Origin: Chitinophaga pinensis
Lineage (GTDB): Bacteria > Bacteroidota > Bacteroidia > Chitinophagales > Chitinophagaceae
Assembly (NCBI GenBank): GCA_943333125.1
Contig: CALQSB010000002.1
Span: 1-44,294, forward strand
DNA: 44,294 nt
Reading direction: 5' to 3'
This document shows, piece by piece, positions 12,101 through 19,300 of the stretch (positions are counted from its first letter, which is position 1; each line of letters starts with the position of its first letter). Both the position numbers and the translations under genes were made by a program. A model generated the notes under the pieces. The model was given only the letters and a program-made list of their open reading frames with translations. It was not told the DNA's origin and ran no database searches.

Positions 12101-15100
12101 ATTCCCTTCTACAGGTTCTGCGGGCACTAACTTTACATTAAATGCAACAGGAGTTTCTGCGAATTCAGGATTGATCTATCAATGGCAAACTTCTCCAGAT
12201 GCAACAAACTGGACTAATGTTCCTGGTGCCACTACATTACCATCAACTATACCCGCACCTGGTGTTTCGGGTGTTATCTCAACTACTTATTATAGATTGA
12301 TGGTAACTTGTACTAATTCTGGTCAGTCTTCTTATTCTACAACAGCTTCATTTATTACAGCTGATTATTGTACACCAACTTCAACAACCGCGAATTCTTA
12401 TTATATAAATAAAATCAGTTTTCTGGGTACGATTCAGGACATAACTAATACTTCTACTTATTCTTCAATCAGCCCTGGTTTTCAGGATTTCTCCGGATTG
12501 CCATTAAAATCTATACAGGCTCAGGGAGAAGGTATTAATTTGTATATACAGTGTAATGATCTCAGTTATATGATTGCCTGGGTGGATTGGAATAATTCAG
12601 GGGCATTTGAACCATCAGAACAGGTGTACTCTTCAGGGGCAATCAGGGCGTATACCACAACTTTTGGATTTGTAATTCCATTGTCTACTTCACCAGGCAA
12701 TTATAGAATCAGAATAAGGTCAACCGCCACATCTTCGTTATTTGATGCCTGTGCTAATCTTGCTAATGGAGAAGCTGAGGATTACCTTTTTACCGTTGTG
12801 GCTACTTGCCCAATCAATATTACCAGCGTTACCAGTGGTCAGGTTTGTGGAAGCGGTCCTGTTAATTTATCAGTAACAGCTACTCCAGGAGCTACTCAAT
12901 ACAATTGGTATGCAGTATCGTCAGGAGGTATTCCTATCGCAAATACAAATGACCCCAACTGGACTACACCATCGATATTTAGAAACACCATTTATTATGT
13001 AACAGCAAGTAATGGTACCTGTGAATCAATCATCAGAACAGCAATAAAAGCTAATCTGGCAACCATACCTATACTGTCTTTCTTGCCCAATAATCCAATA
13101 ATTTGTGGAGAAGGTGCTGTACTTAAATTGAATGCCACTGGAGATATAGAGGAAGTTGTTTTAGTAAATGAAAATTTCGAAAGTGGCTTAGGCGCTTTTA
13201 CTGTAAATAATATTATTAATAATTCATTTACACCAAATACTCAGTGGACTTCAAAAACGAGTACTTATGTTCCTACTAATACCGCTGTTTGGAGGCCTGC
13301 TGTTTCTTCTGGAGTGGGAATCAATAAATTCGCCTTTTCTACTTCTGATTTCAGTGGTGCAAGTGTGAATACCGCATTAGTTTCTCCTCAAGTAAATACT
13401 ACAGGATTTACAGATTTATTCATGGATTTCAGCATTTATTATTCTCACTATCTGGCTGATGGAAATGTATCAGGAACGGATAGTGTTTTAATTGAGGCTT
13501 CGACCAACGGTGGGACTTCATGGGCCAGGGTTGATTATTATATTGATGATCAGGGTATAGGTACGCGTTTTAGTGATAATTCAATAAATCTATCCGCTTA
13601 TATTAATTACCCTAGTCTATTAATTCGATTCAGATACAACGCATATTGGTCTGATGGAATTGCAATAGATGATGTTAGGCTTGTAGGCTATAAGCCACTA
13701 ACCAGTACATTTAGCTGGAGCCCTATAAATCAAAATAATTTATTTACAGATTCTACGGGATTGGTTCCTTATACTGGAGGTTCTATTCCTAATGTTTATA
13801 TAAGGCCAACATTGGGTCAGTTGGATACAGCAGTCAGTCTTACTTTCACAGCTACGGCTACACTATCTAATGGATGTTCTGCTTCTGCGCCTGTAACCAT
13901 TTCAATTATTCCCAGTCAATGGACCGGAACTGCCGGAACCAATTGGAATGATGTCAACAACTGGTGTTCTAAAGCGGTGCCTTCGCAAACAACAAAAGTT
14001 GAAATTCCTGCAGGATTGACAAATTATCCAATAATAAACAGTGCAGCTTATGGGGCTAATATTAAAATATTTACCGGAGGAAGTTTAACGATTACTGATT
14101 TAGGAAGCCTTGCTATTAAAGGCGCTTTTGATAATAATGGCACCTTGACAAATAACGGAAGGATAGAACTTAATGGAAGTGCTTTGCAAAATTTCCCGGG
14201 CTCTGGTGTTATTAATGCGATGAGTATTTTGCATTTGAACAACACGGGGCCTGGTGTGGTGCTTAATAAATCCATCAATATTGATAAAGAATTAAGGCCA
14301 ACTTCAGGACTTTTCAATATTGGAAATTATGATGTTACCATTAAATCGAGTTTGATAAGAACGGCTTCGGTTTCAAAAGTTGGAGCAACTTCCGGATTTA
14401 ATTATGGCACAGGTAGATTCATTGTGGAAAGGTATATTCCTTCAGGTATTAACCACGGAAAATCATGGCAATTATTGGCCACACCCACTAATGACGGGCA
14501 AACAATAAACAATTCATGGCAGGAAGGTGCAGCCACTCCAAATGCTAATCCTGTTCCTGGATTTGGAACTCAAATTACCAGCGATATTGCTAATGCAACA
14601 ACTATTGGATTTGATGTATTTACAGCTCCTGGTCCTTCGATGAAATATTTTAACAGCCTCACAAACTGGACAGGCGTTGGCAATACATTGACTACGCCTA
14701 TTTATAATTCACACGGGTATATGATTTTTGTGAGAGGCGACAGGTCTGTAATTAATTTAAGCGGAGCAAACAGTACTTCAATCCCAACAATATTAAGAAC
14801 TAGGGGAAAGCTTTTTGTTACAGGTGCAAATCCTCCGCCAACCATTCCAATTACTGCCGGAAAATTTGAGTCTGTTGGAAATCCTTACGCCTCAGCCATT
14901 GATTTTTCCAATCCTAATGGAGTGATTTTTAATGGTCCCCCCAACGTCGATAACTTATTTTATGTGTGGGATCCAACTTTGGGAGGAGCGTATGGTTATG
15001 GTGGATATCAAACTATCAGTGGGCTTGTAGACTGGGTTCCAAATCCTGGTGGAACCACAAATTATCCATCAGGTGCTAATTCGAAAATACAGTCCGGGCA

Positions 15101-16217
15101 AGCATTCTTAATGCATGGAGGAGCTTTGGGTGGGTCTGTTACATTTGCAGAAGAGGCCAAGGTAGATAGCAGCAGAATGACTTTAAGGGAAATTCGTTCA
15201 GCAAATGTGGCTGGTGAAAAGCAGTTAATAAAATCGAGATTGTTTTCTAATTTCAATAATCAATTAGCATTGGTGGATGGCAATATTGTAGTTATGAACT
15301 CAAATCTTTCCAACGACTATACTGCTGATGATGCAATAAAATTGATAAACGGAGGGGAGAACTTTGGTTTAAATAGTAACAACAAGATTTATGCCATTGA
15401 AGCCAGATTGCCAGCAGTTGCAGCAGATACCCTATTTTTTGCTACATCAAATCTTAAAGCAATCAATTATAAACTTGAATTTGTTAATGAACATCCGCTT
15501 ACAAATGCATTGCTGCCATTTCTTATTGATAATTATCTGCAAACGACTACGCCAATTTCATTAATGGATACGACTTTTTACAATTTTTCTGTAATATCAA
15601 ATACTCCTGCTTCTGCGGTTAATAGATTCATGATTGTATTTAAACCTGGTCAAACAGTTCCAGTAAAAATCATTAGCATTAAAGCTATTCGCAATTATAA
15701 TAATTCCGTTTCTTTGAATAGTAAGGTGGAAAATGAATTAAATATTAATCATTATGAAATAGAAAGAAGCTTTGATGGAATTCATTTTGATCTATTAAAA
15801 ACATTAACACCTTTAAATAATATTGGAGGCAGTGTCGTTTATTCTTTTGTTGATGAAACGGCCCCTCTAAATGAGATTTTTTATAGATTGAAAGCAATAG
15901 ATGTGGATAATTATTCGGCTTATAGTGAAGTGGTAAAAGTAGCTGCAATAAAAGGGAATCCAATAGTTACTGTAACCCCCAATCCAATAAAAGGACAAAG
16001 AATACAGCTGAGTTTTAATGGTTCTTCACTAGGTGATTATTTCTATGAAATAAGCAATTCAATGGGGCAGATAATTGATTTTGGCAGTTTTCAACTATCC
16101 TCGTCTAGTCAAAAAATTAGTTTGAAATTGGGTGTTTTCTTATCAGGAGGCGTTTATAATTTAATTTTAAAAACTAAAGGCTCGAGCGATATTATATTGC
16201 AAGTAGCTGCATATTAG
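3180..16217 (+). CDS. Gene B: giant T9SS surface protein with FnIII, GEVED, Ig-like and CUB-like domains
   Basis: 4345 aa. An in-frame TAA sits directly before the ATG, and the start gives a clear signal peptide (hydrophobic core ~14-28, cleavage ATA|Q at 33/34). Approximate domain order by residue: beta-helix 40-550, ending PDIGADE; FnIII 558-650; jelly-roll 650-823; FnIII 823-920 and 920-1018; jelly-roll 1020-1200; FnIII 1200-1298 and 1299-1397. Then six GEVED domains (WIDWNND and GETEDY motifs) at about 1397, 1637, 1877, 2115, 2359 and 3062, each followed by an Ig-like domain (YQWQSS, C-VTC). Two CUB-like domains lie at 2608-2730 and 2833-2962. A jelly-roll inserted in an Ig-like domain follows (3323-3503), then a W/NW module (3578), the shared cassette (3740-4150), an FnIII-like domain and the sorting domain (TPNP ~4265). 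Type IX secretion to the cell surface is well supported. Adhesion is inferred from the domains; the ligand is unknown. Confidence 0.95.
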   Translation: MITQLTHFFKIRFNIALAVLFFFFIGVINNATAQVSVTATLGTVGPTSYLTLSQAFSAINSGTHKGAIIITITGTVNETAVTSLLNGVTAPASYSSISIKPSGDASILMATPVANRAIIELQGADNVTIDGDDLATAGIRNLTVAYTSTAATAAAVIRVSSNSATGTDGASNNTIKNCILTGNRVAGGTTATYGINMSNYSATSLGSGGASSINNTFENNLITRVYHGIWASGVATYYNTGLRIRNNILGDGTQAGNIGTRGILISNSAIAADATSAIISGNDIQGGDPTGAGYSATVAGIEIGTQNTGIQIYNNNIHDIRQPSVSGFGALGIYVTGSAGNTSANIYNNVIRDMVASFYTTSATLASSTYGILFTAGATNYAIDHNTIVLKTSPTTGLLTTTAISACINMSVAGVTLSSFRNNIIVNTISTTASYGLYCAATTNIPAINLINNNNYYVATGAVGFYSAAAQTTLSSWKTATGKDANAQNINPTFVSATDMHISPSPGTLLESGGIAIATITTDYDGQTRPGPVGSVNGGGTAPDIGADEFDGFIPGCSSVPGTLSTGVISSTTAVINWNAAAIAPGSGYEYYYSTSSTAPTTTITGTVAAGVTSVSLSGLTANTTYYFWVRSKCDATFSSGWTGPISFTTTCVPVSLNITQGFNALTIPSCWSQQYVSGTSNLSYPTGSALPATTPQEGTNYVYWSSSTFASGNQTRLVSPPIFTTGVPSVDVQFQWFHDNTNYTTAGYADEGVYVEYSTNGTSWTIVGAEITRLGGVNGWNLKTITLPAGAANQPLLYVGFRFVSRFGYNCSMDAVDIHPTPACSAQPSLLSTSSITSTTATISWTAASPVPALGYEYYYSTSSITPTTTISGSVANTILSASLSGLTVGTTYYFWVRSRCDATTTSLWAGASSFTTSSPCTSAPSVLISSAIASTTATISWTAASPAPVSGYEYFVSTSATAPLASATPTGNVAAGVLSASLIGLTPNITYYFWVRSLCSTGNASAWTASANFTTSCGSSFVTTVASVNETFNTTSPTITCWLTQANISGTAAAPLLATVGTNPTTSPQEGDRMIYFNSFSISSGGQSRLISMPLNTSGATSVDVDFYWRNENNTSYTSTTEGVQVQYSTNGGSTWTNIGSFISRHDGTLTAGTAQWKLKNISIGAAGVGTNIRVGFLFTSQFGDNCFLDNVTVKQTPACAQQPSALNASAITATSATIGWTAASPAPASGYEYYLSTSSVAPTSATAPTNSVGASVTTASLSILSSNTTYYVWVRSNCNATDKSTWVGPINFTTLLACAQQPSALTSSLITSTGARISWTAASPAPSSGYEYYLSTSSVAPAFSAAATGSVGAGVTIVNLTGLTPNTTYYVWIRSNCNGTDKSLWVGYVSFFTGYCPSTSSGISYYINSLITSAGVANINNVTNAISASGYGNFLSQIASNYQGTPTNFSLNWNTTGGVGIGLWIDWNNDLDFADANEAVYVSSAYNFTTSYSGVINIPVGVAVGSYRMRVKIDYNSTAPNSCGSISGGETEDYTFNVLASTACSGTPAPGNTNASPAIVVVGGSSLLSLQNSTTGVGVTYQWQSSSDNTTWTNITGATSSTYTATVSANTYFRCIVTCSGLNGTSASKLVSVTYCTSTSTGTTYFINGFTTTGGVTNIANITNAISANGYGDFTTLSASQFQGGTVNFNTDVSAGGDYGLAIYIDWNNDYDFADAGEKVYTSNAYLLTPITGSFVVPAGQAIRGYRMRVVANYLSTAPAACNSMSSGETEDYTFNVLASAACTGTPAPGNTIASPASVAVGGTTILSLQNATAGSGVNYQWQSSTNNSTWINITGATNATYSVTLNISTYYRCIVTCGATPGPSASVLVTVTYCNSTSTGTIYFINSFTTTGAVTNINNVTNAISANGYGNFTAQSASQYQGSAVSFNTGVSAGGDYGLAIFIDWNNDLDFADAGENVFTTTAYLFTPIPGSFTVPLAQAVGNYRMRVVANYLSTAPSACNSMSSGETEDYTFSVLALSPCTGTPDPGATIASPASVAVGGTTLLSLQNVIIGSGITYQWQSSPDNATWTNITGATRSTYTATVNSITYFQCIVTCSGNNGTSTPVLVSITYCTSTSTGTTYFINGFTTTGGILNINNQTNAISANGYGNFTAQSASQFPSATLNFSTAVSAGGSYGLAIFVDWNNDFDFADAGETVYATNSYLFTPIAGSFVVPALQTAGNYRMRVVVNYFSTTPAACNAMASGETEDYTLAVLALSPCAGTPVGGSASSIPSTGSVSTAFSLNITGSTAASGITYQWQSSPDGTTSWTDIPGATSVPATVTSVATITTTYYRLKVTCTNGGAFAYSSTTTFITSYCLPTYTAACSSNDYVNNFTLNTISNLNSGCNANANNYILYPTTSFTTTLVQGVTYNATVGIGRGGSGNVAIWLDFNNNAVFEPSERFSNTVLIPLSGTVTIPILIPVSLTGNIRLRVREVYNATTVVALDPCANYSYGETEDYIVNIIANTPCTGTPVPGNTISNVTSLCEGGSVNFSLQNLLVNAGISFQWQSSTDNITYSNVAGGTGANTANYSAAIASTTWYRCAVTCAGNIGYSTPIQITTIVCTTMPLNRSTTISTCASNFYDTGGILGNYTNNELDTLIILPSTLGSLIRLTFNEFDIEPGYDFMRIYNGSTVNAPLIGVYSAATPGVITSSAANGALTIVFTSDGSVAYTGWDATVSCYVPPPCTGTPIPGATLNSNVLVCIPGYTSVLSLQNAIAGSGVVYQWQSAPDAAGVPGAFTNIVLNASSPTYTYAPTVATVLWFKCIVTCSGSSGISVPVQVTSSACTIVNMPVNDSIVTCSALFFDSGGSGGSTSATNIAGNYTDGETRRLTIKPATVGAKIRVSFNSFAVETCCDNLKIYDGNSAASLLLGSFTSNPGVITSTASDGSLTFVFTSDGITNRAGWDATVSCFVPPPCAGTPVAGAATTFPSTGSAGTNFTLNATGVSANSGLIYQWQTSPDATNWTNVPGATTLPSTIPAPGVSGVISTTYYRLMVTCTNSGQSSYSTTASFITADYCTPTSTTANSYYINKISFLGTIQDITNTSTYSSISPGFQDFSGLPLKSIQAQGEGINLYIQCNDLSYMIAWVDWNNSGAFEPSEQVYSSGAIRAYTTTFGFVIPLSTSPGNYRIRIRSTATSSLFDACANLANGEAEDYLFTVVATCPINITSVTSGQVCGSGPVNLSVTATPGATQYNWYAVSSGGIPIANTNDPNWTTPSIFRNTIYYVTASNGTCESIIRTAIKANLATIPILSFLPNNPIICGEGAVLKLNATGDIEEVVLVNENFESGLGAFTVNNIINNSFTPNTQWTSKTSTYVPTNTAVWRPAVSSGVGINKFAFSTSDFSGASVNTALVSPQVNTTGFTDLFMDFSIYYSHYLADGNVSGTDSVLIEASTNGGTSWARVDYYIDDQGIGTRFSDNSINLSAYINYPSLLIRFRYNAYWSDGIAIDDVRLVGYKPLTSTFSWSPINQNNLFTDSTGLVPYTGGSIPNVYIRPTLGQLDTAVSLTFTATATLSNGCSASAPVTISIIPSQWTGTAGTNWNDVNNWCSKAVPSQTTKVEIPAGLTNYPIINSAAYGANIKIFTGGSLTITDLGSLAIKGAFDNNGTLTNNGRIELNGSALQNFPGSGVINAMSILHLNNTGPGVVLNKSINIDKELRPTSGLFNIGNYDVTIKSSLIRTASVSKVGATSGFNYGTGRFIVERYIPSGINHGKSWQLLATPTNDGQTINNSWQEGAATPNANPVPGFGTQITSDIANATTIGFDVFTAPGPSMKYFNSLTNWTGVGNTLTTPIYNSHGYMIFVRGDRSVINLSGANSTSIPTILRTRGKLFVTGANPPPTIPITAGKFESVGNPYASAIDFSNPNGVIFNGPPNVDNLFYVWDPTLGGAYGYGGYQTISGLVDWVPNPGGTTNYPSGANSKIQSGQAFLMHGGALGGSVTFAEEAKVDSSRMTLREIRSANVAGEKQLIKSRLFSNFNNQLALVDGNIVVMNSNLSNDYTADDAIKLINGGENFGLNSNNKIYAIEARLPAVAADTLFFATSNLKAINYKLEFVNEHPLTNALLPFLIDNYLQTTTPISLMDTTFYNFSVISNTPASAVNRFMIVFKPGQTVPVKIISIKAIRNYNNSVSLNSKVENELNINHYEIERSFDGIHFDLLKTLTPLNNIGGSVVYSFVDETAPLNEIFYRLKAIDVDNYSAYSEVVKVAAIKGNPIVTVTPNPIKGQRIQLSFNGSSLGDYFYEISNSMGQIIDFGSFQLSSSSQKISLKLGVFLSGGVYNLILKTKGSSDIILQVAAY
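4849..7370 (+). repeat. Five FnIII copies with two interposed jelly-rolls in gene B
   Basis: FnIII copies begin near 4849, 5650, 5940, 6778 and 7077. Each is about 97 aa, opens with a Cys-x-x-x-Pro-like segment, and carries SWTAASPAP or a variant, GYEYY-STS, NTTYYFWVRS and a closing FTT. Jelly-roll domains lie after copies 1 and 3 (about 5130-5650 and 6240-6780), so the larger unit is FnIII plus jelly-roll. Copies 4 and 5 are adjacent and look closest in sequence. Confidence 0.8.
7371..10259 (+). repeat. Tandem GEVED plus Ig-like repeat, four units of ~717 bp, in gene B
   Basis: Units begin at a TATTGT/TATTGC (Tyr-Cys) junction at 7371, 8091, 8808 and 9525, giving periods of 720, 717 and 717 bp (about 239 aa). 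A more diverged fifth unit starts at 10260. Each unit is a GEVED domain (acidic WNND-DFAD loop, GETEDYT) followed by an Ig-like domain (C-GTP-PG, LSLQN, YQWQSS). Units 1 and 3 share almost identical DNA at 7951-7999 and 9385-9433, exactly two periods apart, which suggests recent duplication or gene conversion. Confidence 0.85.
11003..12065 (+). repeat. Two CUB-like domains separated by an Ig-like domain in gene B
   Basis: Two ~120-aa domains (11003-11370 and 11680-12065) share an aspartate/glycine opening (YDTGG, FDSGG), a GNYT segment, RLTF/RVSF-N-F, a YDFMRIYNG or CDNLKIYDG strand, PGVITS, a TIVFTSDGS/TFVFTSDG strand, and the ending GWDATVSC. This is the CUB pattern (G-Y, D-l-i-Y-D-G, F-s-D). 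They sit inside the Ig-like series where GEVED domains sit elsewhere, so CUB appears to replace GEVED as a module. Confidence 0.65.
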
Positions 16218-16331
16218 CTTATTGAGAGCTTTTTATAAAATAATTATTTCGGTATTTAATTTCCTGCTTTTTCTATTTAATTCCCTTTTATTTAGGAATA
16301 TATGGTGATTTTTTTTAAGTTTGTCTCCCCG

Positions 16332-16353
16332 TATCGGTTAACAACCACCGATA
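16332..16353 (+). promoter_or_regulatory. Perfect 7-bp inverted repeat upstream of gene C
   Basis: TATCGGT (16332-16338) and ACCGATA (16347-16353) form a perfect inverted repeat around an 8-base spacer. Its downstream arm ends 20 bases before the TTG start of gene C. A related ATACCGA lies at 16366-16372. It could be an operator-like site or a leader hairpin; no T-run follows, so it does not look like a terminator. No canonical -33/-7 promoter pair was found here. Confidence 0.4.
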
Positions 16354-16373
16354 TTTAATAATCAGATACCGAC

Positions 16374-19300
16374 TTGAAAAGAAGACAACATATTAATAAT
16401 ATAGTGTTGCCTTGTACCAGACTTTTGGTATCAGGTCTGTGTTTGATATTTTTACTATTCTCTTCTCCTGTTTCGGGTCAGGTCATTTTTTCAAATACAA
16501 TAACAGATCCCAATCCAAGCAGCTATAATCCTTTTACATTAGGTCAATTTACAGATTCGCATATTTCTGTTTCCGGAATTCAAAGGGGATCGGGGATAAC
16601 TGCAGCAATAGGAACAGATAGATATAATGCAGCTAATTTCGCATCAGCAGTAAAAGATACAGGGGACTATTTCAGTTTTATTATGATTCCTGATTCAGGA
16701 TATCAGATTAATTTCACAAATTTTAGTTATACGGGTTTACGTTCATCAACGGGTCCGGTAGCTTTTTCATTGAGGAGTAGCATCAATGGATATGCAGCAA
16801 ATATTGGAACCCTTAACGCAGTGGGAACTACTATTTCTTTATCAGCAGTTGCATTTCAAAATGTAAGGGTTCCGATTGAATTCAGATTATATTGTTGGGG
16901 CGCAACAAATTCTTCAGGAATTTATGGATTAGATGAATTTTCTTTTGGTGGAGATTTAACCCTTGAACCTCAGCTATCGGCTACTGCTTTAGCTGGTTTT
17001 GGAAGTTTATGTATTGGGGTTTCATCAAATGCGAATACTTTTTCATTGACTGGAATTAATCTAACTGCTGATACAGTCAAAATAAATCGTTCAGCAGGTT
17101 ACTCTTTTTCGGTAGATAATTTAAATTTTTATGATTCGTTGAATATAATCCAGCCAGGGAATCAAACAGCATTGATATATGTAAAGTTTACTCCTGCTTC
17201 TGCTGTATTTTATTATAATAATATAATAATTTCTGGAGGAGGGGCTTCTGATATTTTAGTGGCAGCATCAGGTCGGGGATTGGGTACATTGCCAATAATA
17301 ACTCCGGGAGCTATTAGCAATTTAACTATATCTGGAGCAACTATTACTGCAACAATAAGAAACTCGGGATGTTCGGTTATTACCGGATATGGTATAGAAT
17401 ACAGTATTAATCCAGGCTTTGCTAATGGAACAGGAATTAACATCTCATCTTCAAATTTATCATCCAGTAATTTTTCAGTTGACCTTAGTGGCTTAACTGC
17501 ACCGGGACAAACTTTTTATTTTCACACCTATGCTTTTAATAGTATCGGGATAAAATATGGTGTTGAAAATTCTTTTACCCTGCTCTATAATAGTCCAAAT
17601 TTGTATGTGCCTGCAGTAGGAGCAGGCTCTCTTACTGATTTCGGTAATGTATGTATCAATTCCAACAGTATTACTCACACGTTTACATTAACGGGCAGTT
17701 TATTGGATGGATCAAATGTTACCATAGGCCCATTAAGTAATTATAGTTTTTCAACTCAGGCTAGCGGGCCTTTTACTAATTCATTAACGCTGGTATCTGG
17801 AAGTGGTGCTGTGCCCAATTATAATTCCGGAAATATTCCTAATGTTATTATTTACGTAAGATTTACGCCAACAACAATTAATAATTATAATGGGTTATTG
17901 CCAATTTCCGGAGGAGGTGCGCCTTCAATTAATATACAGGCAATTGCCACTGGAGTTAATAGCATCCCTTCAGTAAACTCGGGTAATGCGGTTCAGATTA
18001 CCTATTCTTCGGCATTATTGCAAGGAAATGTATTGTCTGCTGGATGCACAGGCATCAGCAGTTATGGTTTCGAATATAGTACTACTCCGGGTTTTCTTCC
18101 GGGAACTGGAGCGGGCACAAGAATTTCTGCAACGAATCTTCTGAGTAATGCATTTTCTATATCATTAAGTGGATTAAATCCAAGTACTGTTTATTATTTT
18201 TATACTTATGCAACTAATGCTGGGGGCACCGTTTTTGGCAATATCAATAACTTTTTTACAGGCGCCATTCCAACTCAGCTTTTGATAACATCAATATCGC
18301 CATCCTCACCTTTTGAATTAGCGCCCTTTTCAATTACCATAACAGCAGTGGATAATCTAACCGATAGAAACCCCATTAACGTTATTGTAAACACAAGTAT
18401 TAATATTAACCTGATTTCGGGAAACAATAACTTAACGGTTCCTCTTAATCCTGCAGCAACAATTCTTGTCGGAACGAATAGCATAACTATATCTGGATTA
18501 TTTTATGATGTTGCCGAACAGCATGTGGGTATTTCAGCCACAGCAGTTTCGGGGATGACTGCTTTAGCAACAAGCCCTGGTTTTTATTTTAATGTATTGC
18601 CTTATACGGGTGGTGGAGATTTTATCTGGTCTCAAAATGGAGGAGATGCATGGATTAATGGAAGCAACTGGCAAATCGGAAGACCTCCTGGCGCCTCTTT
18701 ATTTGTGAATAATCATAAGGCTCGCTTTACAGATCTTGCAAGGTTAGATAACTCAATAAATGGAGGTTGGTGTGGTATTGATATGAGAAGTGTAGGAGGT
18801 CATTATAGATTAGGGTCCATAATTTTCGAAAATTCTTACACCACAAATCATTTTGGTGGAGTTGTGGATATTGGCAACAGCTCTGCTCTTTCTTCAGGAG
18901 TGTTAAGTCTCCAGGGCGCGATGGTAAATAACCTTGGAGGTATTCCCGGAAATAATTATAACAGACTTTTGTTGGCTAATTATATGAATGGTAGTAGTAC
19001 AAAAACACTTGAAATAAACAATCATGTGGGTTCAGGCAATCAAATTCTTGTATTAAATATTCCAGACAGCGGCTATGTGGTTGCACCTCCCGGTGATACA
19101 ATAAATATTAATGTAGTAATGTCTGGTAGTCAGCCTATAACTTATGATGGAGGTGGTGTGTTTAAACTTAATCCATCAGGCCTGAGTGCTGAAAATATTT
19201 TTTCAGGTAATGTAAATATTGCTGATGGTAAATTAGTTGCCGGAAATCAAGGGGCATTTAATACATCGACTCCCATCAATATTACATTTGGAAGTAATTT

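Noticed and set aside
16206..16240. Terminator after gene B
   Set aside because: Only a 4-bp AGCT/AGCT stem with a 7-base loop precedes the T-run; too weak to call.
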